Part shown: piece after piece, positions 35,801-48,713 of the stretch
Layout: each line of letters begins with the position of its first letter
Position numbering within the stretch: the first letter of the stretch is position 1
Assembly: GCA_002900995.3 (NCBI GenBank)
Contig: CM035315.1
Coordinates: 1,882,748-1,946,747 of the forward strand
Source of the DNA: Ganoderma boninense
Taxonomy: Eukaryota; Basidiomycota; Agaricomycetes; Polyporales; Polyporaceae
Direction of reading: 5' to 3'
DNA: 64,000 bases
Program-made: the position numbers and the translations under genes
Notes under the pieces: generated by a model
What the model was told of the DNA's origin: nothing
Database searches by the model: none
The model's input: only the letters and a program-made list of their open reading frames with translations

Positions 35801-37371
35801 TCCTGATTCGATGAGCGATGTAGGAATACAATGTCGAGGTCAAGGAGCAGCCAGCGATCCTTAGCAGCCTTTCGATCCAGACGGTCGATGTGGGCACCTC
35901 GAGGGCATCGGTCTTGCGGCAGCCTGACGCTGACCTTGGGAAGGTGACCGAAAATCGCCTTCTCACGAGCCCCAACGCCCCAGCAAAGAGGCATATCGGT
36001 CGGTGTCTATCCACTACATGTTTGATCGTGTACTGAAGTTCCACTTGTGCTACAGAGTTCGAGTTGCCTGAACAAATGACTTACCGTGCTGGAGATTACC
36101 TGGCGATGTGAGTCGTCCCATTGTCTTCCGTCTAGCTATTTTGTTAATCTGGCCTTAGTCTACCGACCAACCCGCAAAGGGACGTGCAAAGGGTCACGGC
36201 AAGGTTCGGGTTTTCACCAGAACAACAGGTAAGTTATCTTAGTCTTTCTTGTTAACAATGCTTACCGAACTACCCAGATTGTTCTTGGTTCCGCCGGTCC
36301 GACGTCTCTCCCTGTCGACCGTGCCATCAGCATCGCTGCCCTCCTCTCCGGCTACGTTGAGCTTTCCCAGCCGGCAACGACTCGTGATCTACGTATTCTT
36401 CTGTCCGTCGACTCCTCCGAATCGACGAAGGTTGCCCTTCGAGACTTGCAGGTCTCCTACTCGGAGAAGGTGCTTGGCAAGCGTGTCAGCATCCTTGACA
36501 TCCTTGAGGAGCACGTAGACCTCAAGCTCCCCTTCGGCGCGTACCTCGAGATGCTCCCCGCGATGCGCGTCCGGCAGTACTCCATCTCTTCCTCCCCCCT
36601 CCACAACTCCCAGCGGCCGTCGCTCACAGTCAGCGTCGTCGAGGCCCCCGCGCTGTCCGGCAGGACGGAGCCCTTCCTCGGCGTCGCATCCACCTTCCTC
36701 GCGGGGCTCCGCCCAGGCGACGTCGTGCAGCTCGCCGTGCGCGCCGCGTCGTCGGCGTTCCACCCCCCAGAGGACCCGAGCGTCCCGATTATCATGTTCG
36801 CGGCGGGCTCCGGGCTCGCGCCGATGCGCGGCTTCCTGCAGGAACGCGCCGTGCAGAAGCAGGCGGGCAGGGACGTCGCGAAGTCGCTGCTGTTCTTCGG
36901 GTGCCGCTCGCCGCGCGAGGACTTCCTGTATGGGGACTCGGACCTCAAGGAGTGGCAGGAGCTGGGCATCGTCGAGGTGCGGCCTGCTTTCTCGAGGAGC
37001 GACGCGGACTCGCTTGGGTGCAAGTACGTGCAGGAGTAAGTCTCTTCCTTTCCTCTATGGGAGTTCGTATCGCCGTGGAGAGGACCTTGCTGATTATGAT
37101 CGGTAGCCGTGTGTGGCGCGATCGTCTGGACGTCCGCGACTACTTCGATAACCGCAATGCTAAGGTACTTATTTTTCGAATGGTTGGCGATGTGAGCGTT
37201 TCTGACCAGCTTTGGTCTAGCTTTTCACCTGCGGTTCCGGGAAGGTCGCGCAGGGGATCAAGAAGTGCTCACGGATATCATCAGGGAGGCTCGTGGGTGC
37301 TCAACGAGGAGGCTGCTGCACTATTTGAACGCGCTATTCAGGGCCGCTATGCCACGGATATCTTTGAGTAG
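32871..37371 (+). CDS. Self-sufficient cytochrome P450:reductase fusion (CYP505/P450foxy-like), three frame shifts
   Basis: A P450 haem domain fused to a diflavin reductase, so one polypeptide carries the whole NADPH-FMN-haem electron chain; relatives hydroxylate fatty acids near the omega end. The start MTTPIPSPPALPLLGHV has no membrane anchor, as expected for this class. Haem domain: I-helix AGHETTS split by introns, ACLRETLRLSPP (ExxR) and FGYGMRACI-GR around the haem Cys. Reductase: YVVYGSNTGTSQTFAQRIA (FMN), YAVFGSGNRDW, MRVRQYSISSSPL (FAD), MFAAGSGLAPMRGFLQER and FFGCRSPREDFLYG (NADPH). Shifts occur at AAA 35549-35551 (extra A), near 37265 (missing G) and near 37303 (missing A). The last two put the C-terminal helix GRYATDIFE in another frame. 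Many introns. Confidence 0.85.
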
Positions 37372-37680
37372 GTTTTTTTTTGGGAGGCTGGCTTCATACG
37401 GTAGTCATATGGTAGAATTCATATCCTGACCGCCACGTCCGATACTTGGTTCATGGATCGATGAGTGGTAGGAGAAGCTTAACCTCGTCCATCGATACAA
37501 ATGGGGACTGGATTCCGCGACAAGCCGAAACTGTTCCCCTATGGGTCTCTTCGCCGCCAACGCTGTGGCCGTTCCTCGCATGAGCCGATATATTATGTTC
37601 CGAACGTATCCTGAACTGTCAATCACAATACAATACATATACGTCTAGTTCTCTACGACCGTTCATCGCGTTCCTCCTTT
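37372..37680. other. Convergent gap between P450 fusion and DUF6533 B
   Basis: A 309-bp 3'-to-3' gap with an eight-base T run just after the P450 stop (37374-37381). Nothing else was recognised. Confidence 0.5.
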
Positions 37681-39556
37681 CTAATGTCCGCCTGGGCTCT
37701 CTGCAAAGTCCGTCTCGCCGAGCCGCCTGTCATCTATGCACGCAGCACTCTCGTCCTCGTCTGCGCAATCCGCGAAGTGCGACCCCATGTAGACCGGCTC
37801 TCCCATCGACGCGATGAACGCAGGGAGCGCCTCGCGGTCCGGGTGAGCCTCGAGCTCAGAGACGGCCCCAAAGTCGAGAGAAGGCATCGCTGACAGCGAC
37901 GATGGAGTCTTCGTGGTGCGATCCGCTTGGTGCAGGTCCAGCAGGAAGCGGCAGGTGAGGGCTGAAGTCAGCCTGCCGCGTTTCGTCAGCACAGCCTGAG
38001 GAAAGGATGGAGGAAGGGATGAAGGACCCGGAGGGGGGTTGACGTACGCAGGGAAGGGGTAGCCGGCGATGTTTCCCATGACGAAGGCGGACCGGACAGC
38101 CTAGGAGGGGAGTGCGATCCGGACTTAATTGAGTTATGGTAGCTAGTAGGTGAGAAGATATTAGAACTTACGTCGGCGACAATTAGGTTGAAGATGTTCA
38201 TGCATGTGATGATGCTGGCGTTGTTGTTAATACAGAGTAGCGGCGTGTTTCGTCAACAAGCAGTAGTAAGGAGCTCACAGGAAATACGTGCTCCCTGCAA
38301 CGCGCAAGGCATTTCGATGTAAGGTTACCGGAGTTGCATCACGGTATAATATGATGATTGCTCACCATTATACAACATGACCCGCGCGAGCGATGGGTGC
38401 TTCAATACCCCCTTCTGCCCTTTGTATAAAGTGTATGTCTTGTGCCAGGTAACGAATAGGACGAGGAGGTCCCCGCAATATAGCACACCCTACTGGCAAG
38501 AGTAACTAGATAGATATCAGCGTTGTTGCGACCCGGAGTGACATGTCCTGTTCCCTGACTACCTACAGCTAAGTTTTGAACCAGTGACGACTACAATCAG
38601 TTGACATATACGAAGCTCGGTTAGCTACACTCCCACCGGTATCCTAGAGCCACATTGAAGGGAGACTGCGAAATGCTGCAGTTGAAAGGGCTCGGTTCTT
38701 CTGTAGTTTTGATGATCGCATTTATGACCTGGCCATTAGTTCCAGTCAGCAGGGGCCAGACAGGGCAGTTGAATTTGGACTTCACACGTACTATTGTAGC
38801 GAAGCCCGGAATGAAAAGGAGGAGGAAAGTAGAGATTGCCAATATCGTCTTGCAGTTTGGCGACAGAGCATAGACTCGGATGGAGGAGAACACTGAACCA
38901 GAGCTTGCTGGTAAGAGATGGTTTATGAATAACGGATGCAACTTGATTGTGCTTACTTGCTGGCGTGAACGCAGGAATATAGTTTGATGCGTTCTGTAGG
39001 TGATTGTTTATTCGACAACTAGCACAGAAATGGTATGGGTGAGCACCAGCAAGCGCGAGGCCACTGTCATGGCGCAATGATGGGGACGTACGCCTGAAAG
39101 AGTGCGCGTCAGCACTCAGCGACTGATGATTAGAGAGCTGCGAGATAAATTGTGACTGACCGACTCAGACATAGGAAAAATCGTTAGCAATGGAAGGAGA
39201 AGCTGGGCGATGGGTGAATAACGGCTGAATCCGTAAAGGATAGTTGCAGCGGTGGGTCGGTAGCCCTTGCGAAAATCCCAGAAGCAATTGATTTCTTCCC
39301 CCAAGTTGATGAGCCAGTCGTACATGAAGAAAGCTATACGTAATGCAGTGCATCAGCGACATGTTTTGCAGTCAAGGTCTCCAGACTGACCGAAGGTAGC
39401 GACACCACAGTACTCCGCGGTGAACCTTAAAGAGAGGTGTATCGATAGCGAGTCAGCAGCGTTCACACGCAGAAAGAAGGTTACAGTATATGGAAACACT
39501 TGCAGAGTCGACACGGCGTCAACGAGGGCTGGTGGTGCTGAGGTCATAGCGGTCAT
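37681..39556 (-). CDS. DUF6533-type multi-span membrane protein B
   Basis: The ATG near 39556 gives MTAMTSAPPALVDAVSTLQ. Following exons supply RFTAEYCGVATF and the DUF6533 core MYDWLINLGEEINCFWDFRK, continuing YRPTAATILYGFSRYSPIAQ. Inner exons encode transmembrane segments (SGSVFSSIRVYAL; TILAISTFLLLFIPGFATIV) and a Cys-containing loop (PFNCSISQSPF). The last exon carries TSALTCRFLLDLHQADR and a polar tail with LPAFIASMG ending at 37681. The LTCRFLxxLxxADR and LPxFIASMG motifs recur in copies C and D, so these three are a recent family. The function is unknown; it may be a membrane sensor or receptor-like protein. Not every exon border was resolved. Confidence 0.65.
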
Positions 39557-42077
39557 CGATACTTGAGCTCTGGTATAAGATGGGATTGTGGAGAGTGGGA
39601 TTGGGGCAACCAAGGGCATGGACTCAAGAATTTATGGGGGCGAAGGAATTTTGAAGAAAGATGCAGGACCGCATTGATAGAAGGAAGTCGGCCGCGAATG
39701 CTATACGCGAAGGCAGAAGGAGACTTCCAGCCTGTTGGAACGGTCAATGTCACAGCGTTCATCTGATAAGGAAGAGCTTACAGTACAGGTCAGGTACCTA
39801 AATATATGATGTTAGCCGGATTCTTGCCCACACAACCCTCAGCATGAGCAGTCTACCTCGCAGGTGATCGGTGACCGTGCGAACACCCGGTTCATCCAGG
39901 GTCCATCCAACCGCGGGCTGTCCTCCCGGGTGGTGACCTGGATGCGAGGACGACAGTTAACAGTACTTAAGTCTAGAGACATGTTACAGCCGTTGCCGCG
40001 TTCGTGGAAGAGCTAGGGACCAACATTGTCAGAGAACATAGGAAGTGTTTCGCGCACCGCCCAATTCGCCTTTGCGAAACAGGAACTTGGAGTGGCCATG
40101 GCAGTGCGAACAAGATGGAGGGCGGATCGTTGGACGGCTGCTTGATGAGTTACGTGCAAATCTGAGAGAAGCACCAGAAAACCACCGTGTTAGTGCAGCG
40201 TAACCTTGAGAATGAGTCGGCCTCAGCAAAGCACCGGCAGTTTGAGAGCAAGTCGCAGCAACACGTGGTCCGCAGGCTGCAGCGGTGGCGGTCCGTGAGA
40301 AAATCAGACTCCGGCCTCACCCGGACACATTGAGTCTCCCGCTGGAGCCACTTCAACTTGAAGACGCAAACATCTTTCAAGCCGCATGTCGAAACTGGAG
40401 ACGACCCTCGATTGTGGACCAGGTCACTGCATCAATATTAGAGCCAATAATCTCCTGAATGCCCCCAAGCTAAGCCAAATCATCCGTCAGTGCCCGCATA
40501 CAATCCGGCTGGGCTTCAGGATTTGGGAGAACGTTTCATCAAGCAGACAGAATATCAGTATGATTGTGTTCTCTCACATGGAGATCACTCATCATGATAT
40601 CACAACTTCAGTTCAAACAGTTGCACAGGTCCGTACAGCGAAACAAGTTCGCCATATCTTCCGCAAGACCCGGATTCAAGTTCGGCTGTGTCACACCCAG
40701 AACCTTCCCCGGCTCCCGCTGTTTTCTGATCCACCTCTCTTATTCAGTTCGCCAACCTTAAATAGGTACGCCTTAGGCCTTCTCGTGACGGTCATTTACC
40801 AACTGATACTCAAGATTCTTCCTTCGAGTCTGCTGAATTGTTCTTTTAGGACCCGGGACGCGGGATGAAAGGTTGTCGACGTGGATCTAGGCAACGGGTT
40901 CCCATGTCTGTAACCGGATAACCACAAGCTCTGCACCTTAGGTTTACTGCCTAGTGCAGACTGCACACAACGGCACTGCTGAGGACTTGAAATACCCAGG
41001 CCCTCGACTTCTATGCGCCGCACCGCCACCCAATCGTCGCCATCGGCAAGGCACGCCGCTCTGCGCGATGGGCTGAAGTGGAACTGCACCTGCGTCCTAT
41101 CCTCTCCGGTGTCAAAACACCGGCTTATCTAGCCTTGAAGCTCACAACGACGTCAATGTGGCTCGCCGCCTAGGCAGGACGACTGTCCACAGTGCGTGTT
41201 TTCCTCTTCACCTAGCAGATATCTCTACACCACTGACGTCCTTCCAGTCACCCTTCTACAAAACAACAACAACAGATTTCGATGATGAGTCGCGAGGGCG
41301 CCCTCGAACGAAATCATGTATATATAAATATCTATGCGGGCCCTTCGCATTTGCACTCCATCTAGTACATCCTCGCGCGCATGGGCGAGTTCGGATTCCT
41401 CCATCGGCGCCCAACTTCGAGATGACGTGGATGTTGGGTAGGACAGTTCGGAGGGCCCACCTCCTGGATCCTGGACGATGACCGCACCTCACTCTAGTGA
41501 CAGCGACAGGCGCAGTGTGTTCGGGTATAGGCCTGACGGCATCTCAGCCATGGGACCTTCCTTGGTGGGAATGCGACACCATTGTGGTGTGGTATACAGG
41601 TACGCGATGAATATTGAATCATTGCAATACGATGGACTTCAGGCCCGGACGGGTCGGCGGTTTGGTGAGTAGGCTCATCTCAGTTGCGATGTATCCGGTT
41701 TTCTGAAACGCGTTCGATCTGTGTGTTTGCTGAACGTATGCTGAAGACTTTTCGAAATTGCTACTATTAGGAAGTAAGTAATAGACGGCCTCCACGATGG
41801 AACCTTACGAAGCTGCATTACATAATCCGGCTACCGCAGCATCGAACGGTGCAAGGTCAGCTCGTGCCGCTCGAACCGGTCCACCACGACTACTCTCAAC
41901 CTGAGTCCGAGCTCCTCAAATCATAATGCTGTGAGTTTTTGTCTACCTTCCTGTCTGAACGCTCACCGTCGAGTCTGCTGGGTAAAGGTCTCTTCGGACG
42001 CCAGTATGTACATTAAATGTAAATGCACCTCGTACCCGTGTTATATCGCGTAACTCACAACGTTGTGTTTAACCTAG
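39557..42077. other. Intergenic region between DUF6533 B and Argonaute B
   Basis: About 2.5 kb without a supportable gene. A 160-residue plus-strand open frame (40386-40868) has no recognised domain and ends in a weak hydrophobic stretch; I do not call it. The promoter and true first exon of Argonaute B should lie in the last few hundred bases. Confidence 0.45.
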
Positions 42078-45000
42078 GGGATCAAAACCTCATCCTTCCC
42101 CATCCACCCGCTCTATCCACCGCCGAACAGTAGGTCTCTTGCCTCAGCTCGAAACCCAAAGAATCCGCCTCCTGCTTCAGCACACGGCATCGCTCGGAGA
42201 AGCCCAAGTACACAACTAGGACAGTCTCCTCAGCGAAGTGGTCGAAGATCCTCTCCCTCGACACGCGGCACGAGAGGCAGTAGAACCGGAGGGGCGGGCG
42301 GGGGCGTAATCCGTGGTAGCCCTCCAGCCATCTTCGCGCAAGGCCAGCCTCTGAAGCCGGACGCTCGCCTCGCCGAGGCAGAGCTTACGACGCTCGTGCA
42401 GGGTTTCGGCAACCTCAAGGTTCAACCGGTGATGCCCCTGCGCCCTGGCTGGGGCACGCTCGGCCAGCCAGGCATGCTGCGGACCAACTTCTTCTCGGTG
42501 CGCTTCGAGAAGGACACGGCGATATATGAGTACGAAGTAGCGATCAGCCCGAACTCCGAGAAGCAGTTTAAGATCACGGGCAATGTGAAGGCCCGCATCA
42601 TGCAGCTCGTCGAACAGTCGCCCCAGTTCGCGCCGTACGTCGCACATGTCGCGCACGATCGGTGCCAGCGCCTCGTATCTTCTCGGAAGCTACCCCAGCC
42701 TCTCGAGGTTCCCATCCAATATCGCGAGGAAGGCCGGGCCGATAGTCCGAACCCCCTGAAGCTGAAAGTCGAGTTTAAGTTCCTCTCAGAGCTCAAGATG
42801 GCGGACCTAGATCTGTGAGTTGGACCGATCCGTGTGTTCACAAGATTGAAACTGACAACTGGCTGCTAGGTACATGGTGGCAAACCAGAGCATCGCGGCA
42901 TCGACACTCAGCCGCATATATCCGCGCTCAATCTTATTCTGCAGCATCACGCTCGGAAGAACGGTGTGCGCGTGTCGAGGAACAAGTACTTCTTCCCGTC
43001 CTTTTCTGAACCCCATCGACTCTCCCTCGGCGTCGAAGCATTCCGTGGGTTCTTCATTTCCGCCAGGCGCGCGTACAAGCAGCTGGTGGCCAACGTCGGC
43101 CTATGTTATAGCGCGTTTTACATGCCAGGAAATCTCGCGCAGAGGATGGTCGAGTTCCTCCAGCAAACCGGTCGAACGATCCCGGAGTCATTTGTGCATG
43201 GGCTGAAAGGTCTCGACGAGGCACCTTGGGTACGTACGCACCTACACCATCTACGGCGTCATGACCGGCAAGACGGCTCGCGAAGAGCACTTCGACTCTG
43301 AAGAATTCAAAAGCAAAATATCTGTTGAACAGTTTTTCAAACGCAGTGCGTCTCGTTACTGTTCCATTATCACGACGAAGGACTTCGTCGATTGAGGATT
43401 TTGCAGAATACAACTTTACTGTTCGCCACCACTCTGATTTACCCCTCGTCAACGTGAGTGCGGACGACAACCGACCCGTCTACCTACCTGCGGAGATCTG
43501 TGAAATCGTCCCGGGCCAAGCCTATCGTAGCAAGCTCAACGCAGAGCAGACGGCGGCGATGATGAAGGTTGCCTGCAACCAACCTGCGTCTAACGGTAAG
43601 GCGATCACGAATGAAGGGTTCAAGAGCCTTGGCCTTCGTCCCGCTGGTGCAGCCCTAGGGCCCTTCGGCATCTCGGTCAGCCCGAATATGCAGGTAGTCC
43701 CGTACCGCATTCTCCCTCCACCCACCATATCGTACAGCGGCAACACACCTCTTCGTGTCCAGGACGCAGGATGGAATATGATGAACGCGAAATTCCACGC
43801 CGGAGCTAATATGACGGATTGGGCCGTCCTCCTCGTCAACGAGAACCAGCGCAACGAGTTCCAGTTCCGAGGACCTGAAGACCCCCAGCTCCGCACATTC
43901 TTGGAGAAGTTCGCCTCCAAGTGCACCGCGAGCGGTATCAAAGGCGCAGGCAAGCGGCCGAGGATATGGACTGCCGACCTCCCTCCGATGCGCCGGGACA
44001 CCCCAATTCGTTCCAGGGCCATCGCGGAGATCTGGAAGAAGCTGGAGGAAGGATTGAAGCAGGATCCTACTCGGAAACCGAGCTTCATCCTCGTGCTCCT
44101 GCCCGGCATGGATAAGTTCGTATACCCGGGGATCAAGCAGCTCGCGGACGTCCGCCTCGGCGTGCACACCGTCCACATGCTTCTCCCGAAAGCGCGTGGG
44201 ACCCGAGCGAACATACAGGACCAGTACTTTTCCAGCGTGGCACTGAAGGTTAACGCGAAGCTCGGCGGGGTGAACCATCGACTCGACGCGAGCTCGATGC
44301 GCTGGCTCACCGGCGCCGGGCAGAATTCGAAGACGACAATGGTGATGGGCATCGACGTCACCCACCCCGGCATGGGGAGCCTGCCCGGCACCCCGAGCCT
44401 TGCCGCGGTTGTTGCGAGTGTCGACGACGAGTTCGTGCAGTTCCCCGCGAGCTTTGCGGTGCAGAAGCCGGACTGGAACAAGGATAGCAAGGAGGTACGC
44501 TTCGACTGACGAGATTGCGAGGACCCAAGACCTGATCATAGCGACTACCAGATGGTCGAGGATCTAACGCGAATGACTATGGAGCGACTCCAGCTGTACA
44601 AGCGGAAGAATAACGAGAGCTTGCCCGATAGGGTCATCGTCTTCCGCGACGGTGTCTCAGATGTAAGTTCCTCAGAGCACATGGAAGCATAAGATTCATT
44701 TATCTCCCATACACACAGGGGCAGTACAAGCATATCATCTTGTATGAGCTCCCGAAACTTCAAGCGGCATTCGAGCAGATATCCCCCAAGACGCCATACA
44801 AGCCCAAGTTGAGCATCATTGTCTGCGGGAAGCGGCATCACACACGGTTCTGGGCGCCCGACTCGGAGCACGCGACGAAGAACGGCAACACCCTTCCCGG
44901 TACTGTCGTCGATAAAGGGATAACGGACGTCTACCTGTTCGACTTCTACCTCCAGGTGCGTATGCGACCTTAATCTCAGTGTCCATTCATCATCTCGGCA

Positions 45001-45382
45001 TTATTGCGGCTCAGGCTGACAGGGCCATGCCTGGTTTCGCTCTTCAGGCGCACAGCGGATTACAGGGCCACGCCAAGGCAACTCACTACATCGTCGTCTA
45101 TGACGAGAACAACCTCGACGCGGACACGATCCAGCAGGGTACACACACCGCAAGCTACCTGTATGCGCGCGCGACAAAGGCGGTCAGCCTGGTCCCTGCT
45201 GCGTACTACGCCGATATTGCGTGCGAGCGCGGGCGTGAGCATCTGAACGTGCTGATGAACATACACAATGGCTCTCCTCAGGCCCGCTCGAAAGGGATAG
45301 GGAGGAGACGTATCGGACCGCCGCGAAGATATGGGGGCAGGGCGTTCATAAGGACCTCAAGGACAGTATGTTTTACATTTAG
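42078..45382 (+). CDS. Argonaute copy B (QDE-2-like), three single-base shifts, start not found
   Basis: Mirror-image paralogue of the Argonaute at 8.0-11.2 kb with matching intron positions. Proposed exons: ~42078-42814, 42870-43345, 43407-44494, 44552-44662, 44719-44955, 45046-45382. The frame opens after a CTAG (possible splice acceptor) with an R/S/P/G-rich leader but no ATG, so a first exon is missing from this model. The long MID/PIWI exon is uninterrupted and has VMGIDVTHPG; next exons give VFRDGVSDGQ and KATHYIVV, so the DEDH-type slicer residues appear present. Shifts occur at AAA 42882-42884 (missing A), AAA 43206-43208 (extra A, PAZ region) and GGG 45294-45296 (missing G). The last diverts the C-terminus away from the canonical MFYI end at 45382. 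The breaks differ from those in copy A. Confidence 0.8.
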
Positions 45383-46483
45383 CGGGCCGTGGTTGGTCTC
45401 TGGAGACAAGTTTGGACGTCGATGCCTCGTCTTTTCGCTCTAGAGTGAGGCGACGGCATATACCGCCGCTTCGCCCACTATTCCTTCTGGGTATAGCGCT
45501 CCGTGAGGGGAATACAAGACGGGTTTCGCATGTTCGAGAGAAGGTCCCGAGCCAGGCATCGATCCATGTATGTTCCATAATGGAGTTGGGTGCCAACCAC
45601 GTTCTTCATTTCTTATCACAAGGATGGCCCGGAATACTATACGCTGGCCAGGAGACCAAGAAAGCCGCGAAAACATGCCGACTTGAAGTGTCTTAACTTG
45701 AACCTCGAGGGAGTGGAAGCGCCGCATACAAGCCCGTTCGGCGCTAATTTGATCTGGCCCCGCCAGTTTTTCCTCAGCTCTCCTCAGTCTCCTGCTGCCT
45801 CCTTGTTCGAGTCTCAGCTCCTCAGCTGCTTGTTTCTCCTTCCTTCCGAAGCAAGACTCTATTGAAGGATACCCTTAGGAATGGTCTGCGAGCTGGCTTT
45901 GCTTTCTCGTCACTGGCGACATTGGGCACACGGCTCAAGTCTTCCTTCCGGTTGGGAGTGTCGCTCTGGTTTCACGGGATACTGCACAGGGCCTACGGAG
46001 GTACTACTCTTGTTTTCGGATGTTTCTTATCCTTGTCAAGGAGAGATGTTGTTTCAGTGTGGTACCCTCTGAATGCTTGCAAGCAGCCTCAGCAAGGGAG
46101 ACCAGGTGCGTACAATCTTCAGATGCATACTCGCTTCCAGATAATCACGCCTTTCTTTCCGCCGTCAGTTAAATAGGCACGTCAGAGAACCAAAGTCCAG
46201 GGTTCAAGCGTTCAACCCTATCATGTGGAGGAGACTGTACGTTTAGATCCCTTGCGATCTATCCTATCAGAGCAAACTGTCCGAGACGTCAACGTTCTGC
46301 TCGACGCTTTCCGCTGAGTCGCAAGCCTCGATGTATGGCACTCATACGATGGACCGAGTGGGACATAGTGGACAAGTCGCAGCGTTCCAGCCAAAGTTCG
46401 TTTCGCAGCCTCGCCAACTCCCTATGCCACTGTGCCTGCTGCTTCTCCAATGACGACTTGATTTGAATATTTTATCACGAACC
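45383..46483. other. Convergent gap between Argonaute B and MFS 3
   Basis: About 1.1 kb between two 3' ends. In the mirrored left arm this place holds the F-box gene; here I find no F-box or LRR remnant. The small open frames are not supported. Confidence 0.5.
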
Positions 46484-48713
46484 TCATGGGGTATAGCGAA
46501 AGTCGTGGGCCTACACGAAAATGTTGGGTTAATCGCATACAGAAGCGCGCGATTGCAATTTGTACCTCATCCGCGAGCTCCGACAAGTCTACCGGCGCCC
46601 CTGGAGCTGGTTTCCCATATAACTCATCCCGACGACGATTTTCCACCACGAAGTATACCTACATCGTGCCGTCATTCCCCCAACTTTCCGAGCATACGAA
46701 AGAAAGGCGGACTCACAGTAAATACACAGGCGATCAAAACCAAGAGAAATTGCAAGCCGCAAGTCACGGCGAAACCTTTCCTGTCGCCGCCATACCCTGG
46801 TAAGCTTTCTTCCCTGTGGGTCCAGCGAAAGCACATACACATAACGCGGTGCGTCCGTGATTGGAAACAGGTGAGACCCCAATATGCTCCCGCAGTGTCC
46901 GATTGACATGTACAGCGGCATGCCCGCTGCCTTCTTCGTCTCCGAGCCGAGATTGTGGGAGACTGCACAATCAGGATATCAGAAGGACCACATCGCGTAG
47001 GGCAGACGATGCCGCGCACACCACGTCAAGATCAGCGCGACGTTCGCAGACGTCCCTGCGCTCGTGCAGAACGTCGCGAAGTAGCGAACGTGAACGTTCG
47101 ACGGGATCGCGGCAAGCAAACTGCCTCACGCGCAGTCGTCGTCAATCTTTGAGCGTAAAGGAGAGTGATATAGAGCACGAACATATATCCGACACCCGTC
47201 AGGGTACCGGTGCCTATCAGAAACACCCCCGCGACGTTGCAGCCGGTCCGATGTATGCACTACAAAGTAGAGAACCATCACGGCTACTGCGTAGGGTGGA
47301 ACGGTGAGTATCTGGGCGACCGCATCGGCTGCGAAAGTGCAGTAGTGAATGCAGATCGGCGTTTAAGAGAATAATATCCACATACTGAAGCCAAAGCTTG
47401 CGATGATGGTGGGAAGGAAGGCTTGGAGGCCAGATAGCGCGCAGTTTGCTCCAAAGAACATCGCGCCAGCGGTGTATACCTGAAACCAAAAGCAAGCGCG
47501 TATAGGGGATGAGAGGAAGGTAGCAGTCAGAAAGAACGTGTCAGTCGAACCTTCCAGTCTCGGAACGCCAGCAGAATATGCCCTGCGTTGCCAATCCCTG
47601 ATGTTAGTACAAAAGGGATCACGTCCATAAATCAAAGCATCCGTCCTAGCACGTACTTTTCTGCAGCGTCCTCCCGACATCCGCCTTCCCGCCTCGGTTC
47701 ATCCGCTCCACAGCCAGCTCGCGTTCTCGCTCAGTAAACAACACGGTCTTCTCAGGCCTATCTGGCAGCATGGCCAGCGCAAGGATCCCGAGAAATATTG
47801 TCGGGGAGCCCTCCACGATGAACAGCAGCCGCCAGTTCGCGAGTACCGTGTGGGCGTGCTGGACCCCAAATGCAATTAGGCCGCCGAAGGCGCCTGCGAT
47901 GGCGGTACACATCGTCCAGGCAGCGATGCGGAGGCCAATTTCCTCCCTCGTGTAGAACAAGGCTAACCATCAAGGATGACGGCTAAGAAATCATTTCGGA
48001 AGGCAGGTACGGGGAGACAGGGAACACTCACATAGATAGAGAGGGAGGCATGGCGCAAAGCCCGCTTCGAATACGCCTAAGGCGAGCCGGGAGACGATCA
48101 ACCCTGAGAAGTTGAACGTCGAAGCCTGCGGCACGGAGTATGCATGAGGAACTGTGAATATTCCAGTAGCAGGATGAACGCACCATGAGCGTCGAAGATA
48201 GCCCCCAACAGATCACTGCACAGCCAATCCACTTGTGGGGAGGATACAGCTTTGAGCTGAGGACGGCGGGCAGCTGGCAGGACACCTATATATGACAGCC
48301 ATCGTGTCAGGAACGTCAGAATGATGGAGTGAAACGCATACGTATGAGAAGAAAAACGCGCTATTTGCCCAGTCAAAGAGCGTTCCGGTAGGATCACCAC
48401 GTAGAATGTCCTGCGGGAGCCCTTGTAATCGCGCATTGCCCAAGTTCGATCTGTCAAGAGCTGGGACCACGCCATCGGCCATCAATTAGTAAAGCAGGAC
48501 CATCTGAATGTACTTACAGGCGAAAAGGTTCATGACAGCCAGGATTGGCATGATGCGCCGGTCCAGCTTGCGCACAAGCCGACCCTCTTCCGCCCTTGTA
48601 AATCCGACCAGCCCGCCCACCGATTCGCTAGCAAGGACATCGACGATGTGGTCTTTAACTTGTGATTTCTCTGCAAATTTGCTTTCGTCTGGTCGATACT
48701 CCTGTTCAGCCAT
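46484..48713 (-). CDS. MFS transporter 3, DAL5/allantoate permease type (mirror copy of MFS 1)
   Basis: The ATG at 48711-48713 gives MAEQEYRPDESKFAEKSQVK, then AEEGRLVRKLDRRIMPILAV. After an intron comes ALDRSNLGNARLQGL. The exon at about 47660-47963 carries TREEIGLRIAAW, IAGAFGGLIAFG, IVEGSPTIFLGI, DRPEKT and RELAVERMNRGGKADVGR. Over this exon it is closer to MFS 1 than to MFS 2 or MFS 4, as expected for the inverted duplication. Later exons give YTAGAMFFGANCALSGLQ and LPTIIASFGF. The end is ENRRRDELYGKPAPG, LSELADE, then after a short intron AHDFRYTP with the stop at 46484-46486. I saw no frame break. The protein is probably a plasma-membrane symporter of a carboxylate or vitamin; substrate unknown. 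Its promoter shares a two-part element with MFS 1. Confidence 0.83.

Noticed and set aside
40386..40868. 160-residue plus-strand open frame before Argonaute B
   Set aside because: No domain recognised and no paralogue near Argonaute A; kept only as intergenic text.
7987..45382. Premature stops in Argonaute genes as evidence of RIP-like or programmed inactivation
   Set aside because: The breaks are single-base length changes in homopolymers, not C-to-T transitions, and also hit single-copy genes; a technical cause is simpler.
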